Source of the DNA: Bacillota bacterium
Lineage (GTDB): Bacteria > Bacillota > Desulfotomaculia > Desulfotomaculales > VENG01
DNA length: 64,000 bases
Reading direction: 5' to 3'
Assembly (NCBI GenBank): GCA_009711705.1
Contig: VENG01000042.1
Coordinates: 25,678 to 89,677, forward strand
Positions 26,765 through 36,019 of this stretch are shown here, one piece after another. A model generated the notes under the pieces. That model searched no databases and was not told where the DNA came from. It was given only the letters and a program-made list of their open reading frames with translations. A program made the position numbers and the translations under genes. Within the stretch, counting starts at the first letter, position 1, and every line of letters starts with the position of its first letter.

Positions 26765-28625
26765 ATACCAGGTTCATTTTTCCAATTTAGGCCTTAAGGT
26801 TCCGGTGGAAAAGGGAACATCTTTGTTGACGGCAGCCTGGCTGGCAGGGGTTAATCTTAGATCCGAATGTAACGGGAAAGGGATATGCGGTAAGTGCCGG
26901 GTACTAATTCATGAATTTAAAGACACCGGGCACAAATCTTCAAACCACAAATTTTTTGTTGAAGAAGAACTACGTCAGGGGTGGCGGTTGGCATGTGAAA
27001 TTGAGATAGACTGCGACCTCAAAGTTACAGTACCGAAAGCAAGCAGAGACATGGGGGCAGTAATTCGCAAGTCATATACCCACCGTGAAATCGAATTAAA
27101 GCCCTTTGTCCGCCGTTTCTACCTTGATTTACCCCCATTTGAGGCACACCACGGCACCGGAATGTGGGAACAGTGTGCAGCCATTTTAAGGCATAAATAC
27201 AAAATGGAGGAGCCAGTAATTTCTCCCACCGCCATGATTCGACTTTCCAATCTGGCCGGCCGCAATGTCCCCCCGCTGGAGGCTTTTGTAAGTCAAAACC
27301 AGCAAGTTATTTGTATCAGAAGGAAAAAAGACCGTCCCATGCTGGGCCTGGCGGTGGATATAGGTACCACCTCCCTGGCAGCTTACCTTGGAGACCTGGA
27401 TAATAATCGCATTTTAGCTGCTGATTCAGTGCTTAACCCCCAGGTGGTCTACGGTGGAGATGTACTCTCCCGCATCAGTCTAATCCAGGAAAGGCCTGAA
27501 ATGTTGGCTTTCCTACAGCAAAGCGTTCTTCAAGCAGTTAATGGTTTAATTGTCAATATGACCGAATCCGTAGGGGCCAACCCCGATGATATTGTTGATG
27601 TTACTGTGGTTGGCAATACTACCATGCACCACTTGTTTCTTGGGCTTAACCCGGAAGCACTGGGTAAATATCCATTTATTCCCACTATAAAGACAGCCCA
27701 ATACGTCCGGTCATCTCTTTTAGGGCTAAATGTAAATCCGGGTGCTCATATATATATGTTCCCCGTTTTTTCTGCCTACGTGGGGGCGGATACCATTGGG
27801 GTCAGAATAGCAGAGCAGTTTCATGAACAAGAAATAATGAAGCTAATAATGGATATAGGAACCAATGGTGAACTGGTGCTGGGTAGTAACAACCGCTCTT
27901 TTTGTACATCTGTAGCCACAGGTCCTGCTTTTGAGGGGGCCCAAATTAAGTTTGGTATGCGTGCCGCACCCGGTGCTATCGAAAAGTTATCCATTGATCC
28001 TAAAACATTAGATGTAGAATACACAGTAATCCCCAGCCCCGGGGAAAAAGAAACAAATACAAGAAGACCGGTGGGCATTTGCGGCTCGGGTATTTTCTCT
28101 GCCGTGGCCGAACTCCTAAAGGCCGGTATTATCATGGAAAACGGTGCCTTTGACAAAAGCAAAAAACACGCTCGCATTCGCCAGGAGAAAGGCAGTAAAA
28201 AATATGAATTTGTACTGGCTTTCTCTGAGCAATCAGGCTTAGATGCTGACATAACCATTTGTCAAGACGACGTCCGTGCAGTCCAACTGGGTAAGTCGGC
28301 CCTTTTAGCCGGTGCTCAAATATTGATGCAGCACGCTGGGATTGAAGAGCCCGATGAAATAATACTGGCCGGTGCATTTGGAAGCTACATTGATATCGAT
28401 GATGCCATTACCATTGGCCTGGTTCCACACTGTCCGAGGGGAAAAATATATGCTGTAGGTAACGCCGCCGGAGATGGTGCCCGTATGGCACTATTTAATT
28501 GGGATTTCCGGGAAAAAGCACAGCGTTTCGAAGAAGAAACAGAATTTATCGCCCTTTCAGGTACTGATAAATTCCAGGACGTACTGGTGAAGGCCATGAA
28601 ATTTCCTCGCTATGCTTACCTTTAA
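26757..28625 (+). CDS. RACo-type reductive activator of corrinoid protein
   Basis: 622 residues from ATG 26757 (GGGAAGGAG upstream, overlapping the previous stop). The N-terminal 2Fe-2S ferredoxin domain contains CNGKGICGKC and a later LACEI cysteine. A linker follows, then an ASKHA-type ATPase domain (LAVDIGTTSLAAYL, DIGTNGELVLG, ICGSGIFSAVAELL, LAGAFGSYIDIDDA). This is the ATP-dependent reducing enzyme that returns Co(II) to Co(I) after accidental oxidation. Its presence completes the methyl-transfer module except for the second methyltransferase. The stop codon overlaps the stop of the convergent gene. Confidence 0.93.
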   Translation: MSKYQVHFSNLGLKVPVEKGTSLLTAAWLAGVNLRSECNGKGICGKCRVLIHEFKDTGHKSSNHKFFVEEELRQGWRLACEIEIDCDLKVTVPKASRDMGAVIRKSYTHREIELKPFVRRFYLDLPPFEAHHGTGMWEQCAAILRHKYKMEEPVISPTAMIRLSNLAGRNVPPLEAFVSQNQQVICIRRKKDRPMLGLAVDIGTTSLAAYLGDLDNNRILAADSVLNPQVVYGGDVLSRISLIQERPEMLAFLQQSVLQAVNGLIVNMTESVGANPDDIVDVTVVGNTTMHHLFLGLNPEALGKYPFIPTIKTAQYVRSSLLGLNVNPGAHIYMFPVFSAYVGADTIGVRIAEQFHEQEIMKLIMDIGTNGELVLGSNNRSFCTSVATGPAFEGAQIKFGMRAAPGAIEKLSIDPKTLDVEYTVIPSPGEKETNTRRPVGICGSGIFSAVAELLKAGIIMENGAFDKSKKHARIRQEKGSKKYEFVLAFSEQSGLDADITICQDDVRAVQLGKSALLAGAQILMQHAGIEEPDEIILAGAFGSYIDIDDAITIGLVPHCPRGKIYAVGNAAGDGARMALFNWDFREKAQRFEEETEFIALSGTDKFQDVLVKAMKFPRYAYL

Positions 28626-29959
28626 TCGCGGAAATAAGCGATTTCATCGCCCCAGGAAATAAGGCCATAATAACCGTATTTGTTTTCGCCCGGAAAAGGT
28701 CCTACAATTCTGACCGGGGTACCACCGCTAATATCTATTAGCCAGACAATGCTGTCCTTTAAATATAAGATATGTTCGCCATCGCGTGACCAAAGGGGAC
28801 GCCCCAGCCCGGTGCCCGCTTCATCCAAAGGCCGGGCACCGGTGCCATCGGCATTGGCAATTCCCAGAGCTCTTGCTTGCCGCCAGTTTGAAATACTGTT
28901 TTCTCCGTTACCATTACTTAAATCGGGGGCTTCCAAAAAACAAAACATATCCCCTTTATTAGACCAATCCGGATACAATCGTACAGTATCCGTACGCTGC
29001 GGCAGATTAACACAGCTACCTGTTTGTGGGGTAAAAAGGGACAGCGATTTATTCTTCCAAATCTCCCGCCCGCTTCCTGCAACAGCCAGAAGCTTTGTTC
29101 CATCCTTGGACCAGGTAAGCCACTCAGGGTAAACTAAAGTTGTGGCAATGGCTTGTGATTTACCACCGGTAAGCGGCACAGTATAAAGCTTAAGACCGTC
29201 GGCCATGGCGGAGGCCGAATGCCCAGGGCTTAACCAGAAAAGCACTTCTTTTTTATCAGGCTGCCAGCCTGCAAGCCTGATGGCTGCACCTTCTGCAGTA
29301 TACAGACGGGCAGCTTCACCACCTTCCGCCGGTATCTTATGCAGGACATCAACCCGGTTGACAGGGTCATTGGGGTCGTAAGGCAGTGTATCAACATAAG
29401 CTATTGTTTTACCATCCAAGGCCCAGCAGAATGAGGAAGCGCCCGTATAAACATCGGTAAGCTGTAGTGGAGTTTCACCAGGTTGAATCAAATATATATC
29501 CCTTTTTTTCACATCAGGAACAACTGCTAACACATTTGCTGCGGGGGACCAGGCGAAATCAGGGGCATTGTACATTGACTCTTTTAAACCTGCAACTTCA
29601 TAGAATTCGGTGCCGTCTGTACGGGTAATTTGAAGTTGGTTATCACCGTTAACGTACGCCAACCACTGCCCATCCGCTGACCACTTTAGTTTACTTGCCT
29701 TGCCAGGCTCACTTAGCTTATCCAGAGTTCCACTGTCCCCGTTTAAAACATAAAGTCTACCATCCCAGATAAACGCTAGTTTTCCTTGATCACGAAATGT
29801 TTCAAAATTAACCTGCGGTGGCCCGGCAGTGGATCCGTTTATGTATTCCTGACCGGCAACTTCATTTTGATTAACCGTTTTTGAGCCGGAACAACCCACT
29901 TGCAATAAAAATATCGCCGCTGTAAACAATAGCAATATAGATTTTATTCGTACGTACAT
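28622..29959 (-). CDS. TolB/PD40-type beta-propeller lipoprotein
   Basis: About 445 residues from ATG 29959 (or TTG 29971, which sits better behind AAGGGG). Lipoprotein signal with lipobox LLQVGCSG. The mature part consists of repeated propeller blades of the form 'W-S-x-D-G-x-x-L-A/L' (KWSADGQWLAYV, AWSPAANVLAVV, CWALDGKTIAYV, TWSKDGTKLLAV, LWSRDGEHILYL), about seven blades. It is probably an extracytoplasmic binding or scaffold protein. Tail-to-tail with the RACo gene, sharing three bases, with no terminator between them. Confidence 0.85.
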   Translation of the reverse strand: MYVRIKSILLLFTAAIFLLQVGCSGSKTVNQNEVAGQEYINGSTAGPPQVNFETFRDQGKLAFIWDGRLYVLNGDSGTLDKLSEPGKASKLKWSADGQWLAYVNGDNQLQITRTDGTEFYEVAGLKESMYNAPDFAWSPAANVLAVVPDVKKRDIYLIQPGETPLQLTDVYTGASSFCWALDGKTIAYVDTLPYDPNDPVNRVDVLHKIPAEGGEAARLYTAEGAAIRLAGWQPDKKEVLFWLSPGHSASAMADGLKLYTVPLTGGKSQAIATTLVYPEWLTWSKDGTKLLAVAGSGREIWKNKSLSLFTPQTGSCVNLPQRTDTVRLYPDWSNKGDMFCFLEAPDLSNGNGENSISNWRQARALGIANADGTGARPLDEAGTGLGRPLWSRDGEHILYLKDSIVWLIDISGGTPVRIVGPFPGENKYGYYGLISWGDEIAYFRD

Positions 29960-30108
29960 AGTCAAAACCAATACATCCCCTTCTTTGCAATCTAAACTTA
30001 TAACAGGAGTAAACAAATAAGTTTACCCGTTTCTCAGGTTACCTTGGTTATTATTCTAATAATTTATATGTTTGGCAACCCGCATTTAGATTGATTTAGA
30101 AGAGTTAA

Positions 30109-31065
30109 TTATACCTTTTTATCCCTGGTATCGAGTTGTGCTCTCTTCAAAAACTGCGACTCCAAATGGGTAAACAAGCTGGTTCTAGACAACGAAAATA
30201 TGGTTAAAGCCACCCAGATAAAAACAAAGGAAATGAGGTGGACACTGGTAAATGATTCATGGTAAAAGAATACGCCTAAAATTAGCATCAATGTGGGGGA
30301 TATGTACTGTAAAAATCCAATAACCGCTAACGGGAGCCGTTTGGCACCAGCGGCAAACAATAAAAGCGGCACTGCCGTTATAGCACCGGCACCGATTAAA
30401 AGCCATGCAATAACTGGCTTATCAAAACCAAAGGCCCCATTTCCACCATTATGTACAGACCCTATAAACATTAATGCAAAGGGAGCAACGAAAAGGGTTT
30501 CCAGTGTCAGCCCCGTCATCGCTCCGGCATTAACCATTTTTTTGCTTAACCCGTACAAGCCAAAACTTGCAGCCAATGTTAATGACACCCAGGGAACCGC
30601 CCCGAAATGGATCATCATATTTAACACACCAACTGCTGCCAGAAGAAAGGATATTATCTGCCAGAAAGATAACTTTTCCTTTAATACAATAACCCCCAAA
30701 AGAACACTTACCAGGGGATTAATATAATAACCCAGGCTTGATTGCACAATATGGTTATGGCTCACTGCCCAAATATACGTAAACCAGTTGATACTGATCA
30801 GGGCAGAAGCCAGTACAATACCAAACAGTTTATTTCGCTGGGAGACAATTTCCTTGCATTCCCCCCAAAATGCCTTGCCCTTTCTGGACAAAAATAAAAC
30901 AAACACCATAAAAACAAAAGACCACACAATTCTGTGGGCCAAAACTTCCTGCGCCGGGACATTGGGCATAAGTTTCCAGTAAACCGGTAAAAGACCCCAC
31001 GTAAAATAGGCACCGGCAGCAGATAGAACCCCAATTAATTGTTCATTAGATTGATCAAATTTCAT
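30109..31065 (-). CDS. rarD: EamA-family transporter RarD
   Basis: 318 residues with ten membrane spans in the drug/metabolite transporter pattern. The RarD-specific N-terminal signature is GVLSAAGAYFTWGLLPVYWKL, with NWFTYIWAVSHNHIVQSSLGYYINPL in the middle. It is an inner-membrane permease with unknown substrate. Monocistronic. Confidence 0.9.
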   Translation of the reverse strand: MKFDQSNEQLIGVLSAAGAYFTWGLLPVYWKLMPNVPAQEVLAHRIVWSFVFMVFVLFLSRKGKAFWGECKEIVSQRNKLFGIVLASALISINWFTYIWAVSHNHIVQSSLGYYINPLVSVLLGVIVLKEKLSFWQIISFLLAAVGVLNMMIHFGAVPWVSLTLAASFGLYGLSKKMVNAGAMTGLTLETLFVAPFALMFIGSVHNGGNGAFGFDKPVIAWLLIGAGAITAVPLLLFAAGAKRLPLAVIGFLQYISPTLMLILGVFFYHESFTSVHLISFVFIWVALTIFSLSRTSLFTHLESQFLKRAQLDTRDKKV

Positions 31066-31195
31066 GTCTATTATACCTATACCTTCAAATTTGAATTGAC
31101 AAACTTAATTTTATGACCTATTTTCAATAAATGCAACACCTGCGTATCAAACTATGCAACACAAACAAGAACCCCGCAATCACAGTTATTAAGAG

Positions 31196-31444
31196 TTAAT
31201 TACCACTAATATAGGTGTGTAAAACCTGAGGTCGGTCAAGATCAATAACAGTGGGGGTTAATTGTCTTATATCTTCAATACACCACTCCCTGGACTCCTC
31301 AGCAAGTAATTTCAAGGCCTCCTCCTGGGATTCCGCCATAACAACGGCCACTGCATCAGTATACATGCCGTGGTGAATACAAGGTTCGTCCATCATGCTA
31401 TAACTATGGAACCTGCGGTTATGCCTCCAAATATAAATCTTCAT
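31196..31444 (-). CDS. Small protein of unknown function
   Basis: 82 residues from ATG 31444 with AAGGTGAT seven bases upstream. It shows an alternating beta/helix pattern (KIYIWRHNRRFHSYSMM, AVAVVMAESQEEALKLLAEES). The second part looks like a ferredoxin-like fold seen in small regulatory proteins, but no family is recognised. It is separate from rarD. Confidence 0.55.
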   Translation of the reverse strand: MKIYIWRHNRRFHSYSMMDEPCIHHGMYTDAVAVVMAESQEEALKLLAEESREWCIEDIRQLTPTVIDLDRPQVLHTYISGN

Positions 31445-31584
31445 AGAAATATCACCTTCACTTAGTTTTTTTGATTATAAGAATATTCAATAGTAAACCA
31501 AGCTTCCCCTGCAATATTAGACAGCTCTGTAATGGGTTATTTTACATAGCTAAAAAAAGATTAGGTAACCAGGCATATTTTTTC

Positions 31585-31613
31585 TTGACCAGTAATATAA
31601 CTGGTGGTAAAAT
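31585..31613 (+). promoter_or_regulatory. liv operon promoter with an internal palindromic operator
   Basis: TTGACC (31585-31590) and TAAAAT (31608-31613) are spaced by 17 bases. Between them is a perfect dyad, ACCAGTAATATAACTGGT (31588-31605). A bound repressor would occlude the promoter, so transcription initiation is probably regulated in addition to the T-box downstream. Confidence 0.6.
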
Positions 31614-31631
31614 AATTTTAACTCTATATTG

Positions 31632-31912
31632 TAAAAGCAATGATTGGGAAAAGTAAACGAAATACTGCTTTTCAGGGAGGAAGCGTCATAGACTGTGAAC
31701 GCTTCTAAAGTATGATTCGTTGAAGTTCTCTCATGAGCTGCCGGGCTGAAACCACGTGTAAGTAGGCCCCGACGGAGTCTTCTACCGTTAAAAGGAAGGG
31801 GGTATCGGATCATTTTCCCGTACCCTGCTTAGAGTGGGTCTATTTTTAGATCAACTAGGGTGGTAACGCGAGAGTTAACTTTTCGTCCCTTATGGGCGAG
31901 AAGTTTTTTTAT
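31632..31912 (+). ncRNA. T-box leader, first (complete) module
   Basis: Stem I elements: AGTA bulge (31652-31655), a distal hairpin AAGCGT/ACGCTT (31681-31706), and upper stem arms AACGAA/TTCGTT. A stem II region with AAGTAGGCCCCGACGGA follows. The T-box AGGGTGGTAACGCG is at 31857-31870. The terminator is AACTTTTCGTCCC / GGGCGAGAAGTT with a T-run at 31877-31912. The tRNA-contacting bulge TGGT predicts discriminator base A. The specifier is probably CTC (Leu) near 31728-31730, but it could not be fixed with certainty. The ACC of the consensus reads AAC here. Confidence 0.85.
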
Positions 31913-32054
31913 TTTAACCACCACCGTATCTAAGTAGGGAATGGTGTTAATTTCCTGTACCTTACCAAGAGGGCCATTTTTATATGGCCAATTGAGGTGG
32001 TACCGCGGAAGGCCACAGCTTTCGTCCTCACGGGCGATAACTGTGGTCTTTTTT
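31913..32054 (+). ncRNA. Second T-box antiterminator/terminator module
   Basis: A second T-box core, GAGGTGGTACCGCG, lies at 31994-32007, with a matching CGTCCTC and a terminator CCACAG / CTGTGG followed by T6 (32013-32054). Only about 80 bases precede it, enough for a GGCCAT/ATGGCC hairpin (31973-31989) and a small GGGAA/TTTCC hairpin behind an AGTA, but not for a full stem I. It may be a duplicated decision module that relies on the tRNA bound upstream, or may carry a much reduced stem I. Confidence 0.75.
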
Positions 32055-32083
32055 ATATGCTACTTTAATAGGAGGGATAAAAT

Positions 32084-33277
32084 TTGAAACGGTCGCTAAG
32101 AAAATCAGTTATGGCCAGTCTGCTAATTTTATTACTGGCCACCGGTGTTTTAGCCAGTGGCTGTGGATCCGGCGGGGATAGTGCCGGTGAAGGCGTTACA
32201 GGAGAAGAACAGTACAAAATAGGGGCGGTTCTTGACATCAGCGGAAAAGCTTCATCGCTGGGCACACCGGAGAGAGACACTTTGCAAATGATGGTAAAGC
32301 AGTTGAATACACAGGGTGGAATCAACGGGCACCAGGTTGATCTAACCATTCTGGATAACAAAAGCGATGAAACCGAAGCTGTACTGGCAGCAAAAACCTT
32401 GATCGAAAAAGATGTTTTAGCTGTATTAGGGTGTAGTTCCAGTGGTCCATCCATGGCTATGCTTAATACAGTTCAAAACGAAAAGGTGCCTATGATTTCT
32501 CTGGCAGCGGCAAGTAGTATTGTAGAACCGGTTTCTGAGCGCCAGTGGGTCTTTAAGACTGCACAAAGTGATAAAGTAACAGTCGGCAAAATAACTAACT
32601 ACCTACGGGAACAAAATATAAGCAAAGTAGCCTTCCTGTATATGAATAACGCTTACGGTGACGGAGGACGAATAGCTTTTTCCGAGGCGGCAAAGGAAAA
32701 CAATATAGAAATTCTGGTAGAAGACAAATTTGAGGCCAGTGATAAAGACATGACACCGCAGCTGACCAGGGTAAAAGCGAGCCAGGCTGAAGCTCTGATC
32801 ATTTGGGCGATTCCGCCTTCTGCCTCCATAGCAACTAAGAACTTTAAAGATCTGGGACTTACCATCCCGCTTATCCACAGCCACGGAGTAGGCAACCAGA
32901 AATTTATAGATCTTGCACAAGGGGCAGCCGAGGGTGTGATTCTCCCCATTGGGAAATTGACAGTAGCCCAACAACTTCCTGACACTGACCCCCAGAAGGA
33001 AGTATTGCTAACTTATATTAATAACTATACCCAGAAATATGGTTCACCACCCGATTCTTTCGGCGGATATGCTTGGGATGCCTTTAATCTGTTAGTAAAC
33101 GCCATTGAAAAGGCGGGCCCGGACCGAGCCGCTATCAGGGATGAACTGGAAAAAACACAGGGATTTACAGGTATTTCCGGTGTTTTTAACATATCAGCAC
33201 AAGACCATAACGGCCTTGATGAAGAATCTATGGTCTTGGTACAAATTGAAGACGATAAGTGGCAACTTTTGGAATAA
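32084..33277 (+). CDS. livJ: Branched-chain amino acid ABC transporter substrate-binding lipoprotein
   Basis: 397 residues, TTG start with AGGAGGGATAAA upstream. Lipobox VLASGCGS. A periplasmic-binding-protein type I fold is clear: YKIGAVLDISGKASSLG, then INGHQVDLTILDNKSDETEAVLAAKTLI, then LGCSSSGPSMAML and YVNNAYGDGG-like segments. It captures branched-chain or related amino acids outside the cell. First gene of livJHMGF, controlled by the tandem T-box upstream. Confidence 0.92.
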   Translation: MKRSLRKSVMASLLILLLATGVLASGCGSGGDSAGEGVTGEEQYKIGAVLDISGKASSLGTPERDTLQMMVKQLNTQGGINGHQVDLTILDNKSDETEAVLAAKTLIEKDVLAVLGCSSSGPSMAMLNTVQNEKVPMISLAAASSIVEPVSERQWVFKTAQSDKVTVGKITNYLREQNISKVAFLYMNNAYGDGGRIAFSEAAKENNIEILVEDKFEASDKDMTPQLTRVKASQAEALIIWAIPPSASIATKNFKDLGLTIPLIHSHGVGNQKFIDLAQGAAEGVILPIGKLTVAQQLPDTDPQKEVLLTYINNYTQKYGSPPDSFGGYAWDAFNLLVNAIEKAGPDRAAIRDELEKTQGFTGISGVFNISAQDHNGLDEESMVLVQIEDDKWQLLE

Positions 33278-33310
33278 AAACAGGCATTAACACAATAGAG
33301 GAGTGTTATT

Positions 33311-34192
33311 ATGGATACCCCGTCCCAACTCTTGCAGCTCCTTTTCACAGGGCTCACACTTGGCAGCATCTATGCCTTGATTGGCTTGGCACTTGTCACA
33401 ACATTTAATATTACTGGCATCTTAAATCTGGCCCAGGGAGAGTTTGTCACTATCGGTGCACTTTTAGCCATTAGCTTGTACGCTACCGGGCTGCCGTTGG
33501 CGGCGGCATTTATCATTGCGGTCCTTTTAGTGGCAACGTTGGGAGGGGTACTTGAGCGGTGTGCTATTCAAACTGCGCGCCAAGCGTCAGCCCTAACCCT
33601 GATTATTATTACGCTTGGCCTTTCCATATTCCTGCGCGGTCTGGCACTTCTGGTCTGGGGTACTGAGACATATTCCCTGCCGGCCTTTTCCGAAGGTGGC
33701 CCTCTCTTTATAGGAGGGGCCGCCATAACCCCGCAGAGTTTTTGGATTTTTGGACTAACAGCTTTAACTCTGGCCGGGCTGTACGCTTTCTTTGAGCTCA
33801 CGTACTGGGGTAAAGCCGTAAAAGCTGCTGTGCTTAACCGTACAGCAGCCAGGTTAATGGGTATCAACCCCAACCGCTTGTCTCTATTGGCTTTTCTGGC
33901 CAGCGGTGCCCTGGGCGCGGCAGCCGGGATCTTCATTGCACCGGTTACCATGACCACTTATGATATGGGGTTCATGCTGGGAGTCAAAGGCTTTGTAGCT
34001 GCGGTTATCGGTGGATTGAACAATATCGGCGGCGCCGTGCTGGGTGGAATTCTTTTGGGCATTTTAGAGTCTTTCAGTGCCGGGCTGATATCTTCAGGTC
34101 TTAAGGATGCCTTTGCCATAATTATTTTAATTGGGGTTTTATTGGTAAGACCTCAAGGTATCATAGGCTCCCTTAAAGAGCGTAAGATTTAG
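33311..34192 (+). CDS. livH: Branched-chain amino acid ABC permease LivH
   Basis: 293 residues with about eight membrane spans. Family motifs: GLTLGSIYALIGLALV at the N-terminus, and LGVKGFVAAVIGGLNNIGGAVLGG near residue 225, the coupling-helix region. Preceded by GAGGAGTG. It pairs with LivM to form the pore. Confidence 0.93.
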   Translation: MDTPSQLLQLLFTGLTLGSIYALIGLALVTTFNITGILNLAQGEFVTIGALLAISLYATGLPLAAAFIIAVLLVATLGGVLERCAIQTARQASALTLIIITLGLSIFLRGLALLVWGTETYSLPAFSEGGPLFIGGAAITPQSFWIFGLTALTLAGLYAFFELTYWGKAVKAAVLNRTAARLMGINPNRLSLLAFLASGALGAAAGIFIAPVTMTTYDMGFMLGVKGFVAAVIGGLNNIGGAVLGGILLGILESFSAGLISSGLKDAFAIIILIGVLLVRPQGIIGSLKERKI

Positions 34193-34227
34193 ATAAAAAA
34201 AGAACTTAAAAGCAGAGGTGTCATGGC

Positions 34228-35250
34228 ATGGCGTTCATTAATAAAAATCACTTTTGGCCGGGGATTATATTGTTTCTTTTAATCATTCCCTTAATTACAA
34301 ACAGTAATTATCTCCTCAGTATTCTTATCATTATCGGCCTTTACACTATAATCGTACAGGGACTGGGGATATTGATGGGTTATGCCGGACAAATATCATT
34401 CGGACACGCCGCTTTCTTCGGCCTCGGTGCATACACGGTAGCTATCTTAACCACCCGCTTTCACTGTCCCACCGTGTTGGCCCTCCTGGGAGCAGTGCTG
34501 CTCCCAGGGGTCATCGCAGCATTAATAGGGAGGCCCACTCTTAAACTACAGGAATTATACCTGGCTCTGGCTACATTGGGGTTTGGATTACTGGTTCACA
34601 TTGGGTTCACCGAAGGTATGGAACTAACGGGAGGGCCGTCAGGGATTGCGGGGATTCCTTATTTATCAGTTGGTAGTTTTGTTTTTGACAGTGATATTAA
34701 GTTCTTTTACCTTATTGCAGGTATTTTAATACTGCTGTCAGCCGGTATCAAAGGTTTAATTGAATCCAGGGTGGGAAGGGCTCTTCGTGCCATAAGAGAG
34801 AGTGAACATGCCGCGGAAACTGCCGGGATTGATACCGCGGCGCTAAAACTGCAGGCCTTTATTTTCAGCGCTTTACTGGCTGGGTTGGCCGGTGGACTTT
34901 ACGCGTATTATATCACTTTCATCAGCCCGTCACCATTCAGCTTCCACGCTTCAGTACAATTTGTACTAATGGCAGTTGTGGGCGGATTGGGAACTTTCGT
35001 GGGGCCGCTTTTGGGTGCTGCACTGGTGGTAGCCCTAGGAGAATTTCTGCGCTGGGCAATACCGGTGGTTATACCTAATGCCGGTGGTGAATACCAAATT
35101 ATCTTTTTTGGCCTTATTTTAGTGGTATTAATGATTTTCCAGCCGGAAGGCCTAGGTGCCCTGGGCAAACGCTTTAAACTATCCACGCAAAAGCTGCCGG
35201 GTGAAGGATACTCTACGAAATTTGAGGCAGAAAAAGAAGGGGGATTATAA
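34228..35250 (+). CDS. livM: Branched-chain amino acid ABC permease LivM
   Basis: 340 residues, about nine membrane spans. Motifs: GYAGQISFGHAAFFGLGAYTVAIL near 51-74, ALRAIRESEHAAETAGID near 190 (ATPase coupling), and GGLGTFVGPLLGAAL near 250. Lies 35 bases behind livH and is followed after one base by livG. Confidence 0.93.
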   Translation: MAFINKNHFWPGIILFLLIIPLITNSNYLLSILIIIGLYTIIVQGLGILMGYAGQISFGHAAFFGLGAYTVAILTTRFHCPTVLALLGAVLLPGVIAALIGRPTLKLQELYLALATLGFGLLVHIGFTEGMELTGGPSGIAGIPYLSVGSFVFDSDIKFFYLIAGILILLSAGIKGLIESRVGRALRAIRESEHAAETAGIDTAALKLQAFIFSALLAGLAGGLYAYYITFISPSPFSFHASVQFVLMAVVGGLGTFVGPLLGAALVVALGEFLRWAIPVVIPNAGGEYQIIFFGLILVVLMIFQPEGLGALGKRFKLSTQKLPGEGYSTKFEAEKEGGL

Positions 35251-35251
35251 A

Positions 35252-36019
35252 ATGCTCCTTAAAATAGAAGGTCTAACTAAAATTTTCGGTGGCATTACCG
35301 CCGCCAAAGACATTTGTTGTGAAATAAATGAGGGAAACATTTTTGCATTAATTGGCCCCAACGGTGCGGGCAAAACCACAATTTTCAATCTCATTACCGG
35401 CATGTTGGAGCCGGATGGCGGAACTATAGCCATAAACGGCAAAGAGCTGATTGGTTTAAAACCCTACCAAATCGCTACTGCCGGCATCACTAGAACGTTT
35501 CAAAACTTACAGCTGTTTGGCGACATGACAGTATTGGAAAACGTTATTACCGGGGCCTACCTAAAAGGTAAAACCGGTTTCATCAAATCAATGCTTCCGT
35601 TACCCGGTAAAAGCAAGGAAGATTCAAGAATAAAAGAGGAAGCAATGGCCTTACTTAAAGATATAGGGCTGGAAAAAGCAGCCGGACTTCCCGCTGCGGC
35701 ATTACCTTTCGGACAGCAAAGACTCTTAGAAATAGCTAGGGCCATGGCCTCCGGTCCCCGCTTGCTGCTACTGGATGAACCTGCCGCCGGGCTAAATAGC
35801 ATGGAAACAAAAGAACTGGCAGGTTACCTCATGAAACTGAGAAAACAAGGTTTGACTATGCTTTTAATTGAGCACGACATGGAAACTGTAATGGAAGTGG
35901 CAGATCGCATACTGGTCTTGAACTTCGGCTGCACCATTTGTGAAGGGACCCCCGGAGAAATCCAACAAGATCCCGAAGTCATAAAGGCTTATCTTGGGGA
36001 GGATGGTAATGTTGCTTAA
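35252..36019 (+). CDS. livG: Branched-chain amino acid ABC ATPase LivG
   Basis: 255 residues from ATG 35252 (AAGAAGGGGG upstream). Walker A GPNGAGKTT, the typical LivG stretch GITRTFQNLQLFGDMTVLENV, a variant signature LPFGQQRLLEIARAM, Walker B LLLLDEPAAGLN and a final 'LGEDG' tail. Overlaps livF by 11 bases. Confidence 0.93.
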   Translation: MLLKIEGLTKIFGGITAAKDICCEINEGNIFALIGPNGAGKTTIFNLITGMLEPDGGTIAINGKELIGLKPYQIATAGITRTFQNLQLFGDMTVLENVITGAYLKGKTGFIKSMLPLPGKSKEDSRIKEEAMALLKDIGLEKAAGLPAAALPFGQQRLLEIARAMASGPRLLLLDEPAAGLNSMETKELAGYLMKLRKQGLTMLLIEHDMETVMEVADRILVLNFGCTICEGTPGEIQQDPEVIKAYLGEDGNVA

